A stretch of 64,000 nucleotides of DNA from CAZGXI01 sp964529715 (GTDB lineage Bacteria; Chloroflexota; Anaerolineae; Aggregatilineales; Ch27), in assembly GCA_964529715.1 (NCBI GenBank), contig CAZGXI010000025.1, forward strand, positions 1-64,000, given 5' to 3'. The position numbers and the translations under genes are program-made. Numbering within the stretch: the first letter of the stretch is position 1; the number at the start of each line of letters is the position of its first letter. The notes beneath the pieces were generated by a model that worked only from the letters and a program-made list of their open reading frames with translations, was not told the origin of the DNA and ran no database searches. This document shows positions 17,254 to 25,695 of the stretch, in pieces.

Positions 17254-18390
17254 ATGCATACCGTTCGTCTGAGTTTGCCGGCCTTTCTGATGTTTCTGCT
17301 GGTTGCCGCCTGCGCGCCCGTGAATGCGACCGGGGCGTTCGTGGCAACGTCGGCTTTCCCGACGCCTGTTACATTGTCCCCGCCGGCAACGCGCCCATCT
17401 GCTGGCCCTGTGGCGACGCCGACCCTGCAAAACGCTATTGGCCCCTATACGTATCCTGCCGGGATCAATCCCCTGACAGGCCTGCCGCTGGACGACCCGG
17501 CCCGGCAGTCCTTTCGTCCGATGGCTGTGAAAATCTCCAACGCGCCGCCGTTGGTGCGCCCGCAGGCCGGCATCGGGCAGGCGGATGTGGTGTTTGAGCA
17601 CTATACCGAGGGCAGCCTTACGCGCTTTACGGCGTTGTTCCTCAGCCAGCTTCCCCGCCGCGTGGGATCGATCCGCAGCGCGCGCCTGATCGACGTGGAA
17701 ATCCCGGAGATGTTCGAGAGCTACCTGGTCTATTCTGGGGCCAGCCAGGGAGTGCGCGACCGCATCGAGGCGACGGCTTTTGCGCCGCGCGCCTTCTACG
17801 GCGTCGAGATCGGGCCGCCCGTCTACTACCGCGACCCGGCGCTGCCTGTTCCGCACAACCTCTTTGCCGACCTGGTAGCCGCGCACGAACTGGCCGCCCG
17901 GCTGAGAGTCAACACGCCGCCCGCGCCCAATTACAGCGCCCTAGCCTTTTCGCCCGATCCGCCTCCCGGCGGCGAACCCGCTGAACGGATCGACCTGGGC
18001 TATGCGGTGTCGGGGGTGTTCTACCGCTACGACGCGGCGGCAGGCGTCTACTGGCGCTGGACCGACGGTGAGCCGCACTACGACGCCAACACCGACCGGC
18101 AGCTTGCGGCGGCGAACGTGGTGGTGCTCTACGCCAACCACACCCTGACCGACATCGTGGAGAGCGAGTGGCAGGGCAGTGTCAGCTACTCCATTGAAAT
18201 CCAGTTGTGGGGGGAAGGGCGTGCTGTTGTCTTTCGAGATGGCCTGCGCTACGACGGTACGTGGGAGCGCCCGCGCGCGGAGGAGATGTTCCTGCTGCGC
18301 ACCGATGACGGCGCGATCCTGTGCCTCAGGCCGGGTGTGACCTTCTTCCAGCTTGTGCCGTCAGACTTCAGTGCGCTAAGCGCAGAGTAA
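17254..18390 (+). CDS. DUF3048 lipoprotein (YerB-like)
   Basis: A 378-residue secreted lipoprotein. The signal peptide ends in the lipobox LVAAC with Cys20 as the lipidated residue, followed by a Thr/Pro-rich spacer. The mature part opens with INPLTGLPLDD and contains KISNAPPLVRPQAG, VFEHYTEGSLTRF and VGSIRSAR, the conserved segments of DUF3048, a family found on the surface of Firmicutes and Chloroflexi and known from Bacillus YerB. Its biochemical role is not established. The consensus -10 box next to the ATG suggests leaderless translation. It is the first of a set of surface-protein genes (17-27 kb). Confidence 0.88.
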   Translation: MHTVRLSLPAFLMFLLVAACAPVNATGAFVATSAFPTPVTLSPPATRPSAGPVATPTLQNAIGPYTYPAGINPLTGLPLDDPARQSFRPMAVKISNAPPLVRPQAGIGQADVVFEHYTEGSLTRFTALFLSQLPRRVGSIRSARLIDVEIPEMFESYLVYSGASQGVRDRIEATAFAPRAFYGVEIGPPVYYRDPALPVPHNLFADLVAAHELAARLRVNTPPAPNYSALAFSPDPPPGGEPAERIDLGYAVSGVFYRYDAAAGVYWRWTDGEPHYDANTDRQLAAANVVVLYANHTLTDIVESEWQGSVSYSIEIQLWGEGRAVVFRDGLRYDGTWERPRAEEMFLLRTDDGAILCLRPGVTFFQLVPSDFSALSAE

Positions 18391-18514
18391 TCGTCAGATT
18401 CCTTCCCTCAAAATCGCTGGCGCGATCAGCCTGGCAGGGATATGGTTTTCAGCAGAATGCCCAGCGTGGCGGCGCAGTATTCTCTTGACGCTGTGATACA
18501 GATGAAGGAGTCAT

Positions 18515-18973
18515 GTGCTGTTGAACACCTGGATTTTGCAGGCGAATCCTCATCGTTTTCGGCTGCGCGCCGCCCTGCGCGAGTTAGACGGCGATTTCTG
18601 GCCGATCAACCGCTACATTCATTGCATTGCTCGCGGCGACCGCATCCTGTTTTGGGAATCCGGGCCGGAAGGCGGCATCGTTGGCATTGGGACAGCGCAG
18701 GATGCGCCGTACATCCGGCCTGGCGACGGGCGCACCGACCCCTATTTCTTCGAGCGCCCCGCCGATCCTGACGCCCCGACCATGCGCCTGCACGTAAGCT
18801 ATGACCGGGCCTACGCTTTTCCGCTGCCCCGCCGGGTGATGAAAGAAGACCCAGTGCTGTGCCGGATGGCGATCATCCGGCGGCCTAACGCCACTGTTTT
18901 CCCGGTCGAGCCGGAGGAGTGGGAATACCTGGAACGCCTGCTGGACGAGCACGTGCAGCAGGGTGGTGGATAG
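18515..18973 (+). CDS. EVE-domain protein
   Basis: A 152-residue single-domain protein. The opening NTWILQANPHRFR, the segment DRILFWESGPEGGIVGIG and the later aromatic positions fit the EVE/PUA-like fold, which binds modified bases in RNA or DNA. EVE domains are often fused to McrB-type or other restriction modules, but none is fused or adjacent here, so a house-keeping role in binding modified nucleic acid is as likely as defence. The start is GTG 18515, with GAAGGAG 6 bases upstream. An overlapping ATG at 18512 is out of frame. Confidence 0.7.
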   Translation: MLLNTWILQANPHRFRLRAALRELDGDFWPINRYIHCIARGDRILFWESGPEGGIVGIGTAQDAPYIRPGDGRTDPYFFERPADPDAPTMRLHVSYDRAYAFPLPRRVMKEDPVLCRMAIIRRPNATVFPVEPEEWEYLERLLDEHVQQGGG

Positions 18974-19035
18974 CCTTTGTGGGGGGGAAAGACCAGAAGC
19001 GGTAGTTACAGTTATTGAAGGAGGTCTTGGAAGCA

Positions 19036-21672
19036 ATGAAGCATCAGTTATTAGGGGGTGTACTCGTGTTGCTGGTCGTCCTGGCCGCCGTGCCGGGGTT
19101 TTCTGCCGCGCAGGGCGTCTGCGGCGATGCGCCCTTGCCCCGCCTGGTTGTGGGGCAAGGGGGAAGGGTCTCCTTTACCGATGGCCAGCCGCTCAACATC
19201 CGCGACAGCGCCGGGCTGAGCGGCGCGCGCGTGGCGCAACTCCCTGAAGGTACGGCGTTCCTCGTGCTGGAAGGTCCGGTCTGTGCCGACAACATCTACT
19301 GGTGGCGTATCCAGGCGGGGTTGACTGCCGGGTGGGTTGCCGAAGGGCTGCCTGGCCAATACTTCGTCGAACCGGTGGCTGCGCCCGGCGCGGCAATGCT
19401 GCCCACGCCCGTCCCTCTGCCGACCGTCGAACCTGGCCCTGCGCCTGTTCCGGCGGAGGCGTTCGTCGCCTGGGATTGGAACGCCTTCGTCAGCGGGGCC
19501 AGCTTTTCCGGCTGGGCCGAAGGCCTGCCCGACCCGATGACCATTTCCCCACCGCCGGTCTACGCGGGCAATTTGCCGCCCCTGCCGGTGAACGTGAGCG
19601 GGGTCCGTTTTGTGGATGACGCCGCGCTGACCGACGCGCAGCGGGCGCTACTGGCGCAAAACGGTTTCGTGGTCGTGCCCGGCGGTTTCCGCTATTTCGA
19701 CGAGCCTTACCGGGAAGACGCGAACTGGTCGATGGTTCCGCCGGATTACGATTGGTCGTCTACTGACCCGTCCACGCAGGACATCGGTCACGGCTTCTTC
19801 GTTACCACCGACTCGATGTTGTGGGCGCTGCATTACATCTTCGATAACATGCTCACCGACCTGGAAAAGATCGGCCTCTATCCTTCGATGGCGAGCCTGG
19901 TTTCTTCTAGCTTGCAGGTTGCTGTACAGCAGGCGCAGGAAGCCGTCGGAACGCCGCTGGAGTCATCGGCGCGCAACGCCGCGCTGTACCTGGCCGTCGG
20001 TTTGAAGCTGCTCAGCCCCGGTGCAACTCTCCCGGCGAACCTGGCCGCTGAAGCCGAACCTATCGTCCAGATGGCGCTGGCCGGGGAAGGGCAGTATGCA
20101 GTTCCCTTCCTGGCGGGCTACGTGGAGGACTTCAGCCAGTACCGTCCGCGCGGCCATTATGCGGGCGATCCGGCGCTGGAGGCGTATTTCCGGGGCATGA
20201 TGTGGCTCAGCCGCATCACCTTTTTGGAGAACGACGCCGCCGCCATGCAGACCGCTCTGCTGTTGCTGCGCGCCTTGCGGCTGGCGCCTGGCCGCCAGGA
20301 CTGGACGCATTCGCTCGGCATGGAGGGCGATAAGTTCTATGCCCGGCCCGGTCGGCAGGGAGCGGCGTTCACGGCTCTGGACCAGTGGCAGCAGATACAC
20401 GAGACGCTCGGCTTCCTGGTTGGCCCGTCGGACGACCCTGGCCCGGCGGAATACAACCCGCTGGCAGAAGAGGTCTTCGGCGCAGACCTGTCGCTGGCTG
20501 CCCTGGCCGATCCGACCCTGCTGGCGGCTTTCCGTGCGCGCCTGGCGACGTTGCCCGGCCCGCGCGTCAACGGCCTGATCGTGCCCGACGACACAACGGC
20601 GGAAGACCTGACGCAGATCACGCGCGGCTTCCGCTTCATGGGGCAGCGTTTTACCTTCGACGGCTACGTGCTGGGCCAGTTGATGTATCCTTACGTCGGC
20701 ACGCGGGAGAACCCGCGCCTGCTGCCGTTGGGCCTGGACGTACCCGCCGCGATGGGGTCAGATACGGCCTACATGCTGGCCACTGATGCAGGCGCAGCCG
20801 ACTATGTGAACTACGACGCGCAGATGGCGGCGATGCGCGGCGAACTGGCCCAACTGACGCCGGGGCACTGGCTGGAAAACGTCTACGGCGGCTGGCTATG
20901 GGCGCTGCAACCGCTGTGGCTGCGCGATAACCCGGCGGCTTATCCGCCGCTGATGCAGACCGAGGCCTGGCTGCGCCGCGATCTGCAGGCCGGGCTGGCA
21001 AGCTGGACCACGCTCAAGCACGACACGGTGCTTTACGCCAAGCAGCCGACCGGCTTTGGCGGCGGCGGCTCGCCGCTGACCAGCTTCGGTTACGTCGAGC
21101 CGAATCCGCTGGTCTTCGCCCGGGTCGCTGTCGTCGCCGCGACGTTGCACCAGGGCCTGGTGGAGCGCGGGTTCATCAGCCCCGACCTGGGGATTTACAT
21201 GGGCGGCGATCCGGACCGGATGGCGCTGTCCACCTCAGACCAGGAATTACAGAAGCTGGTTTTCCTGGCGGTCGGGTTTGCCGAAGCGGCCCGCCGCGAA
21301 CTGGCAGGCGAGGCCCTGACTGAGGACGACTACTGGAGCATCCTGGGCTACGGCACGAACCTGAATGTGCTGCTGCGAACGCTCTACCAGGGCGCGGGCG
21401 ACCCCGACCCGGTGGCGCTGGTGACGGACGTCGCCAGCAATCCCAGCGCGGGGACGGCATTGCAGGAGGCCGTCGGCGGCGTCGATTACATCTACGTCGT
21501 GGTGCCGGCTCCCAACGGCGAACTGCAACTGGTGCGCGGGGGCGTGTTCAGCTACTACGAGTGGGTGGGCGACATCAACCGGCGCATGACGGATGACGAG
21601 TGGCGCGCCCAGGTGGAAGGCGGTCAAGTTCCGCCGCGTCCGGGTTGGGTGAGCGCCTTTATGGGCGAGTAA
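19036..21672 (+). CDS. Secreted DUF3160 protein with N-terminal SH3b domain
   Basis: An 878-residue exported protein. The signal peptide (1-25, LLVVLAAVPGFSAAQG) is followed by a bacterial SH3 domain (about 43-105; LNIRDSAGLSGARVAQLPEG and WWRIQAG), which commonly binds cell-wall or matrix polymers. After a Pro-rich linker comes the large DUF3160 region (about 190-860), containing the family-like segments VTTDSMLWALHYIFD, YLAVGLKLL, WTTLKHDTVLYAKQ and SYYEW. DUF3160 proteins are exported and of unknown function. The ATG at 19036 is chosen because GGAGG lies about 11 bases upstream and the signal peptide begins there. A strong hairpin and a terminator follow. Confidence 0.88.
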   Translation: MKHQLLGGVLVLLVVLAAVPGFSAAQGVCGDAPLPRLVVGQGGRVSFTDGQPLNIRDSAGLSGARVAQLPEGTAFLVLEGPVCADNIYWWRIQAGLTAGWVAEGLPGQYFVEPVAAPGAAMLPTPVPLPTVEPGPAPVPAEAFVAWDWNAFVSGASFSGWAEGLPDPMTISPPPVYAGNLPPLPVNVSGVRFVDDAALTDAQRALLAQNGFVVVPGGFRYFDEPYREDANWSMVPPDYDWSSTDPSTQDIGHGFFVTTDSMLWALHYIFDNMLTDLEKIGLYPSMASLVSSSLQVAVQQAQEAVGTPLESSARNAALYLAVGLKLLSPGATLPANLAAEAEPIVQMALAGEGQYAVPFLAGYVEDFSQYRPRGHYAGDPALEAYFRGMMWLSRITFLENDAAAMQTALLLLRALRLAPGRQDWTHSLGMEGDKFYARPGRQGAAFTALDQWQQIHETLGFLVGPSDDPGPAEYNPLAEEVFGADLSLAALADPTLLAAFRARLATLPGPRVNGLIVPDDTTAEDLTQITRGFRFMGQRFTFDGYVLGQLMYPYVGTRENPRLLPLGLDVPAAMGSDTAYMLATDAGAADYVNYDAQMAAMRGELAQLTPGHWLENVYGGWLWALQPLWLRDNPAAYPPLMQTEAWLRRDLQAGLASWTTLKHDTVLYAKQPTGFGGGGSPLTSFGYVEPNPLVFARVAVVAATLHQGLVERGFISPDLGIYMGGDPDRMALSTSDQELQKLVFLAVGFAEAARRELAGEALTEDDYWSILGYGTNLNVLLRTLYQGAGDPDPVALVTDVASNPSAGTALQEAVGGVDYIYVVVPAPNGELQLVRGGVFSYYEWVGDINRRMTDDEWRAQVEGGQVPPRPGWVSAFMGE

Positions 21673-21685
21673 TCGTCCGAAAAAC

Positions 21686-21712
21686 GTAGCGACGGACCGA
21701 GTCCGTCGCTAC
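21686..21712. repeat. Perfect 12-bp inverted repeat (GTAGCGACGGAC)
   Basis: GTAGCGACGGAC (21686-21697) and its exact complement GTCCGTCGCTAC (21701-21712) flank a 3-base CGA loop. No T-run follows. A related imperfect copy lies at 52787-52809, so this is probably a dispersed REP-like element placed behind the DUF3160 gene. Confidence 0.7.
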
Positions 21713-21727
21713 TACATGGGCCTGTTT

Positions 21728-21760
21728 GTGGCGGCGGAGGGTGTCTCGCCGCCACGTTTT
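21728..21760 (+). terminator. Terminator between convergent DUF3160 and SH3b genes
   Basis: GTGGCGGCG (21728-21736) pairs perfectly with CGCCGCCAC (21747-21755) around a 10-base loop, and GTTTT follows at 21756-21760. It fits a rho-independent terminator for the plus-strand DUF3160 gene. Confidence 0.65.
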
Positions 21761-21781
21761 GTTGAACCGTCCGGTCGCGGC

Positions 21782-22840
21782 TTACTGCGTCACGAACGGT
21801 GCCAGCCACTGCTGAAGCTGCGCAAACGTCACCGAGCTGCCATCCAGCCGGACGAGCGACCAGGGTTCGGAGTAACGGCACTCGCGCGGCGGCGTGCCGG
21901 TGATCGTAGTTGTGCCGAGTACCTGGCCCGTCTGCGCCACGACCACGCGCACGTTGATCGCGTAGATGTGGCGGAAGATGCTGGGGCCGTTATAGAGGCA
22001 TTCCTGAATCACGTTGTCCGACTGGCGACTGGCGCAGGCAACCAACTGCGCCGCCAACGGAGTTGCAGGCGCCCACGCACCAAGCTGTCCACTCCAGGGA
22101 TGCGCCGAACCATCTTCGTAGAACAGCGCCACCGGGTGAACGCCGGTGCCGGGCACATAAGCGGCGGCTTGTGGGACGGCCCCGCCTTGGCAGACTGTCG
22201 GCAGCGCGTTTGCCGCCGCCGCCGCCGCGGCTGCCTGGGCGGCCTGCTCCGCCTGCACGTCGGTGAGGCTGTTCAGGTCGCCGTTGATGGTCAGCAGCCA
22301 GCTTGCCAGCCAGCCGACCTGCCCGTTGAAGTCGAAGCGCACCCACGCGCTGTTGCCGCTGCCCCAGCGCCCGTTGAGCGCCACCGTCGAGCCGGCGGGT
22401 AGACGCCCCAACTGGCTACTGCTGGTGGACGGGCCGGAGCGCACGTTCATGACACTGGCATTGGTCGCGGTGACGCCCCCCGCAGGCGCGGCGGGCGCAG
22501 CGGCGCCCCCGGCAGGCGCGGCGGGCTGCACGCCGCCGACGGGCAGGCTGTTGAGGTCGCCGACCCAGTTCAGCAGGAAGATAGCGATCCAGCCGCTCTG
22601 ACCGTTGTAGTCTACCTGGAGCCAAGAGTTATCCTCGTTGCGCCCGGTGGCGGGCATGGTGGTGTTGAACGGGACGACGGCCAGGGAGGCGTTCTCCCTG
22701 CCGGGGCCGCTGCGCAGGGTGGCGTTATCGCGCGTCGTGACCGTGACCCCACCCTGGGCCAGCGCGACGGTGACGGTGCTGAGAAGCAGGGCAATGATGA
22801 AAAGCGGAATGATCCGGCGAAAAGCGGAAAAGACACACAT
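21782..22840 (-). CDS. Secreted protein with two SH3b domains
   Basis: A 352-residue exported protein. The N-terminus is basic, followed by a long hydrophobic signal (RRIIPLFIIALLLSTVTVALAQ). SH3b domain 1 (about 35-95; ATLRSGPGRENASLAVVP) and SH3b domain 2 (about 125-185; MNVRSGPSTSSSQLGRLPAG) are joined by an Ala/Gly/Pro linker. An Ala-rich helix (about 193-212) leads to an unrecognised C-terminal domain (about 213-352) with several cysteines (TVCQG, LVACAS, IQECLYNG, PRECRYSE) that could form disulfides outside the cell. SH3b repeats usually tether proteins to the envelope. It is convergent with the DUF3160 gene, which carries the same type of domain. Confidence 0.85.
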   Translation of the reverse strand: MCVFSAFRRIIPLFIIALLLSTVTVALAQGGVTVTTRDNATLRSGPGRENASLAVVPFNTTMPATGRNEDNSWLQVDYNGQSGWIAIFLLNWVGDLNSLPVGGVQPAAPAGGAAAPAAPAGGVTATNASVMNVRSGPSTSSSQLGRLPAGSTVALNGRWGSGNSAWVRFDFNGQVGWLASWLLTINGDLNSLTDVQAEQAAQAAAAAAAANALPTVCQGGAVPQAAAYVPGTGVHPVALFYEDGSAHPWSGQLGAWAPATPLAAQLVACASRQSDNVIQECLYNGPSIFRHIYAINVRVVVAQTGQVLGTTTITGTPPRECRYSEPWSLVRLDGSSVTFAQLQQWLAPFVTQ

Positions 22841-22995
22841 TTATTTTGCTCCCCCTGAAGTGAAGTACAGCGCGGATGTGAACGTGGGCAGCCCGACATG
22901 GGATCGACTTACCAACGTCTTCTTTAATTTACAGGTTAAACGACGGGCTGTCTATATGCGAAAAGTCAGGGGGGCATATCTTCTGAATTGTTCTC

Positions 22996-25455
22996 TTACA
23001 TACCCGCTCGCCTAAACAGCCGCCGCGACCAGTCGTTGATCTCTGGCGCATAGGCTCCCAGCGCCGTCAGGATCGCCAGCGCCAGGAAGGTCCAGACCTG
23101 GTCGTCGCTGCTCAAAAAGATGATGGCGTCGGTCGTCCCGGCCTTGTACAGTTCCCAGCCTAGCAGCAGCGAGCCGAACACGGTCGCGGCTGCTGCCAAC
23201 AGCCGAACCGCCAGCGGCCAGCGGAAGGTCGAAGCTGCCGCACAGCCGAGCGCCAACCCGACCCCGCCCAGGAGCAGCGTTTCTACTCGCAGGTCGCTGA
23301 ACTGGTATTGGAGCGCCACGACCTGGAAGTTGGTATAGGCGACCGTTCCCAAAAAGCCGCCCACGCCCAGGCCGATCAACAGCCGCGCCCAGCCGCGCCA
23401 CAGCGTCGCGCCATCCTTGCGTTGGGCGCTGCTGCCCGCCAGCCGCAGCGGCAACGCCGCCGCCAGCGCGACGGCGATCCCGGCCACCAGGCCGAACGTC
23501 TGCGCCACGCCGATCACGCGGTAGACGTAATACAATTGGAGCAAGCTGGTCGTCGTGCGGAAGGCCACGATGTGGTAGATCGCCATGCCCAGCGCCGTGC
23601 CCAGGACCGAGGAGATAAAGCGCAGGCCCAATTGCCCGATGTCGGTGGACAGATAATGAGCGGTCAGGCGGCGGAAGGCGCGCGCCCGCTGGCTCTGCGG
23701 AATATCGGGCGGCAGGCCGTCTGCCTCGTCGCGCACCCAGGCCAGGGCTGCCCGCACCTGGGCAGGGGAATGGGTTTCCTGGGCGGCGATATGCTTGACT
23801 GCTGCCGCCGAGCGCAGGCGGCCAATGGCCCGCGCCGCGCGTTCTGCCACATCCGGCGCATCGGTGCGGAGGGCCTGTTCGGCCAGCAGCAGGTCGGTGT
23901 CTACGGCGTAGACGTAAGGACGCCACGCCGCCGGTTTTTCGGCCTGTTTACCAAGCAGGTCCACCACGGCCCGCCGCACGTCGGGGCTGGTCTCGCTGTG
24001 CAGCAAGCGGCCCACCGTGATCGCCACACCTGCACGTTCGTCTTCGGGCAGTTCACCCAGCAGCCGGATGGCCAAAGCGCGCGCCGAGGCCAGGGCACTG
24101 CGCAGGGCATGCAGGTAGACCTTGCGCTGTGCTGCCGGGTTGGGAAGCTGGTTTTGCCAGAAAGCCAGCTCGTAGTTGTGCTCCACCGCGCCGCGCAGCA
24201 TGGCCTCGCGGCCATCGTCGCCGATCTTCAGGTGATGTTGCTCCGCCTGGCTATAGTAGGCGTGGATGGCGGCGAAGTGCGTTGCGCCGGTGAGGAAGCG
24301 GCCCTGTCCGTGCGCCCAGGCGCGGGTCATACGCTGAAACAGGCTACGCGCCTCGCGCAGCGCCATCATCTCGCCTTCGGGTTCTTCTTCGTCTTCCTCA
24401 CCGCCGCCTGGCGGAGGAGGTGAGGCAGCAGGGAGTTCTCCGGCTTTTGCCGGCGCCGTCTGACCCAACTGCGCTTTGGCGACCTGCTCGGAGTCGGTCT
24501 TGATCGTCAGCAGCAGGTTTTCGTCGGTGACGCCGGGCAGGGTCATGATCAGATCTTCTTCAATCGGCGCGGCGGTTTCGGCGTGGTAGGGCGGCGGCTC
24601 TTCGACCGGCCCGGTGATAGGCCGGGTCGTATCTGGCACGACCAGCGGCACCCCTTGCAGCGCCGACGCGATCTCGGCCATTAGCAGCGGCGCGCTATCG
24701 TAGCGGGCTTCCGCTTCGATGGCGGTAGCGATGCGCAGGATCGTGTGGATGCGTTCGGGCAGCGTCGGGCGATATTGGCGCGGGTCGGGGAGTTCGGTGC
24801 CATCCTGGGCCTGGCGCAGACACAGCGGCACTTTGCCCTCGAAGGGGAATTCGCCCGTCATCATCTGGAATAGCATGATGGCAAAGGCGTAAATATCTGC
24901 GCGGTGATCGACCGGCAGGCCGTACATTTGTTCCGGCGGCATGTAGAGCAGCGTTCCGGCGCTGATTCCCTCATCGCCGCTCGCGCCGGCCATCGAAGCC
25001 AAGCCGAAGTCAGCCAGGTAGGGAATCTCGAACTGGTCGATCAGCACATTAGCAGGCTTGAGGTCGCGGTGTACCACCTGTTCAGCGTGGGCGCGCGCCA
25101 GGGCATGGGCGAGGGCCTCGCCCATGCGGATCACCTCGGAGTCGGGCAGTGGCCCCTCGATCAGGCGGTCCAGCAGCGACCCGCCTGCGATGTAGCGCAT
25201 GACGATGTAGAGCTGCCGCTCGAACTCGCCGAAGTCGTAAACTGGCAGGATGTTGGGATGTTCCAGCGCGGCGATGGTCTGGGCTTCCTGCTCGAAGCTG
25301 ACGCGGGCGCGCGGATCGGTCAGGTTGGCGGCAATCGTCTTGATGGCGACCGTGCGGCGCAACCGCTCGTCGCGCGCGGACCACACGTCGGCCATGCCAC
25401 CGCGCCCAATATGCTCGACAATGGTATAGTGACCGATCTGGTCGCCGACTTGCAT
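22996..25455 (-). CDS. Membrane Ser/Thr protein kinase with HEAT-like middle region
   Basis: An 819-residue Hanks-type kinase. The catalytic domain (about 8-275) is intact: glycine loop IGRGGMADVWSA, lysine in VAIKTI, catalytic loop HRDLKPANV with Asp131, metal-binding DFG, and activation segment GTLLYMPPEQ. A Pro/acidic linker (about 300-375) is followed by helical HEAT-like repeats (about 390-600) and a C-terminal block of about six hydrophobic helices (605-800). Unlike PknB-type kinases it carries no PASTA domains, and the membrane anchor is polytopic. The ATG at 25455, with GAGGGAG just upstream, fits the kinase start. Substrates are unknown. It is divergent from the MA-type peptidase gene. 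Confidence 0.9.
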   Translation of the reverse strand: MQVGDQIGHYTIVEHIGRGGMADVWSARDERLRRTVAIKTIAANLTDPRARVSFEQEAQTIAALEHPNILPVYDFGEFERQLYIVMRYIAGGSLLDRLIEGPLPDSEVIRMGEALAHALARAHAEQVVHRDLKPANVLIDQFEIPYLADFGLASMAGASGDEGISAGTLLYMPPEQMYGLPVDHRADIYAFAIMLFQMMTGEFPFEGKVPLCLRQAQDGTELPDPRQYRPTLPERIHTILRIATAIEAEARYDSAPLLMAEIASALQGVPLVVPDTTRPITGPVEEPPPYHAETAAPIEEDLIMTLPGVTDENLLLTIKTDSEQVAKAQLGQTAPAKAGELPAASPPPPGGGEEDEEEPEGEMMALREARSLFQRMTRAWAHGQGRFLTGATHFAAIHAYYSQAEQHHLKIGDDGREAMLRGAVEHNYELAFWQNQLPNPAAQRKVYLHALRSALASARALAIRLLGELPEDERAGVAITVGRLLHSETSPDVRRAVVDLLGKQAEKPAAWRPYVYAVDTDLLLAEQALRTDAPDVAERAARAIGRLRSAAAVKHIAAQETHSPAQVRAALAWVRDEADGLPPDIPQSQRARAFRRLTAHYLSTDIGQLGLRFISSVLGTALGMAIYHIVAFRTTTSLLQLYYVYRVIGVAQTFGLVAGIAVALAAALPLRLAGSSAQRKDGATLWRGWARLLIGLGVGGFLGTVAYTNFQVVALQYQFSDLRVETLLLGGVGLALGCAAASTFRWPLAVRLLAAAATVFGSLLLGWELYKAGTTDAIIFLSSDDQVWTFLALAILTALGAYAPEINDWSRRLFRRAGM

Positions 25456-25695
25456 GGCGCTCCCTCGTAATTCTCCACCATGTTTTAAGTATATAGCTTT
25501 TTGAAAAGAGGGAAACTCGTGGGCCAACGCCGGTAGAAATGCAGCGCGTAGGCGGCTTCTGCCCGTTCACCTGGACGGCTTTGCCTGCCGCCAGCCCGCA
25601 CACGTGCCCTTTCTGGCGCCGACTTCGGCCCGCCCGGATCGGTGGAGATGCGCTACAATCGCCTGGCCTGAAATAGTGGAGAGGAGTGGGGTGCA
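25456..25695. promoter_or_regulatory. Divergent promoter region, kinase and peptidase genes
   Basis: A 240-base gap between outward-facing genes. On the plus strand TACAAT (25654-25659) lies 36 bases before the peptidase ATG, and the ribosome-binding site GGAGAGGAG follows. No convincing -35 box or operator is visible. Confidence 0.35.
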
